From Trogon surrucura (Eukaryota > Chordata > Aves > Trogoniformes > Trogonidae): DNA of 64,000 nucleotides. The notes beneath the pieces were generated by a model that was given only the letters and a program-made list of their open reading frames with translations, was not told where the DNA came from and did no database searches. The position numbers and the translations under genes are program-made. This document shows positions 63,890-64,000 of the stretch, piece by piece (within the stretch, counting starts at the first letter, position 1; each line of letters begins with the position of its first letter). The stretch covers positions 43,129,477-43,193,476 of the forward strand of contig CM036622.1 of NCBI GenBank assembly GCA_020746105.1, written 5' to 3'.

Positions 63890-63964
63890 TTAAGTGACAG
63901 TCAAACGTAATGCTTCCTTTTAGTAGCCAATGGTTTTAATGGTTAGAAAAAACTGTTTGCTTAC

Positions 63965-64000
63965 CTCTGAGGCACATTCTTGCAGTGTCCCCACCACTGG
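63965..64000 (-). CDS. ODAD2: ODAD2 coding exon (3' end only; continues past the window edge)
   Basis: The last 36 nt of an exon read PVVGTLQECASE in phase 0 and end in CAGAG followed by the donor GTAAGC. The same peptide occurs in the armadillo region of human ODAD2 as I recall it, directly before a segment of the type [19 protein letters not shown]. That segment is encoded by the next exon here (61948-62058). The exon start lies beyond base 64000, so its length and acceptor cannot be seen. It probably forms the end of one armadillo repeat. The following intron is about 1.9 kb and contains a CR1 tail. Confidence 0.88.

Larger units (their letters stand above)
62059..63964 (-). other. ODAD2: ODAD2 intron, 1.9 kb, with CR1 tail
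   Basis: The donor is GTAAGC at 63964 and the acceptor TTTTTAG ends at 62059. It contains a CR1 3' fragment (63348-63889) and, directly next to it, a 57-bp exon-like segment (63282-63338). The CR1 begins about 75 bp from the exon donor. The open frame at 62165-62503 plus has no family resemblance. Confidence 0.9.
11225..64000 (-). other. ODAD2: ODAD2 (ARMC4) gene, 3' part: eight coding exons and seven introns
   Basis: The gene is read on the minus strand and runs off the right edge of the window. Coding exons, in transcript order, are 64000-63965 (partial), 62058-61948, 61435-61281, 58452-58210, 50729-50615, 37360-37172, 36586-36365 and 11693-11580. Joined, they give 394 codons and a stop with no frame break. 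The family is known: ODAD2 is an armadillo-repeat protein of the outer dynein arm docking complex on axonemal doublet microtubules. Loss of human ARMC4 causes primary ciliary dyskinesia. The identification rests on long stretches that match vertebrate ODAD2 from memory, such as [20 protein letters not shown] and GALGECCQE. The N-terminal half of the protein lies outside the window. Intron sizes in transcript order are about 1.9, 0.5, 2.8, 7.5, 13.3, 0.6 and 24.7 kb. Confidence 0.95.

Noticed and set aside
1-64000. CRISPR arrays, operons, phage or plasmid functions, tRNA and rRNA genes, endogenous retrovirus LTRs
   Set aside because: I saw no regularly spaced repeats, no cloverleaf with A and B boxes, no rRNA cores and no retroviral gag/pol/env frames; the only retroelement frames are CR1 LINE. 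The window is a vertebrate intron-rich locus.

Overview
The window looks like bird nuclear DNA. It is AT-rich and intron-dominated, and it carries several 5'-truncated CR1 LINEs that end in the ATTCTATG-type 3' repeats typical of avian CR1. There are no operons, no dense coding and no ribosome binding sites. I could not fix the species.

The one gene I can support is ODAD2 (also called ARMC4), on the minus strand. The window holds its last eight coding exons, from position 64000 (the gene continues beyond the window) down to a stop codon at 11580-11582. After splicing these give 1,185 nt: 394 residues plus the stop, in one open frame with GT-AG junctions whose phases all agree. The protein is the armadillo-repeat subunit of the outer dynein arm docking complex of motile cilia. 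The part here matches the C-terminal armadillo region and the conserved C-terminus of vertebrate ODAD2 as I recall it.

Layout, left to right. 1-11220 is downstream intergenic DNA with no recognisable gene; it holds GC-richer patches (about 960-1500 and 9100-9400) and short tandem repeats. 11225-11579 is the inferred 3' UTR, with an AATAAA signal read on the minus strand. 11580-11693 is the last coding exon. 11694-36364 is a 24.7-kb last intron with three CR1 copies in the gene's sense orientation and two adjoining ancient CR1-like relics. 36365-37360 holds two exons separated by 585 bp. 37361-50614 is a 13.3-kb intron with one antisense CR1 tail. The remaining exons are at 50615-50729, 58210-58452, 61281-61435, 61948-62058 and 63965-64000. 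A CR1 tail lies in the last of these introns, next to a 57-bp in-frame exon-like segment.

I found no convincing new biological system. The items most worth a second look are the exon-like segment beside the CR1 at 63282-63338, the CR1 copy at 27331-28441 whose reverse-transcriptase frame has only two stops, a CR1 copy with its catalytic core deleted, a perfect 12-bp-arm hairpin at 41876-41903, and the very long last intron that isolates the C-terminal 37 codons.
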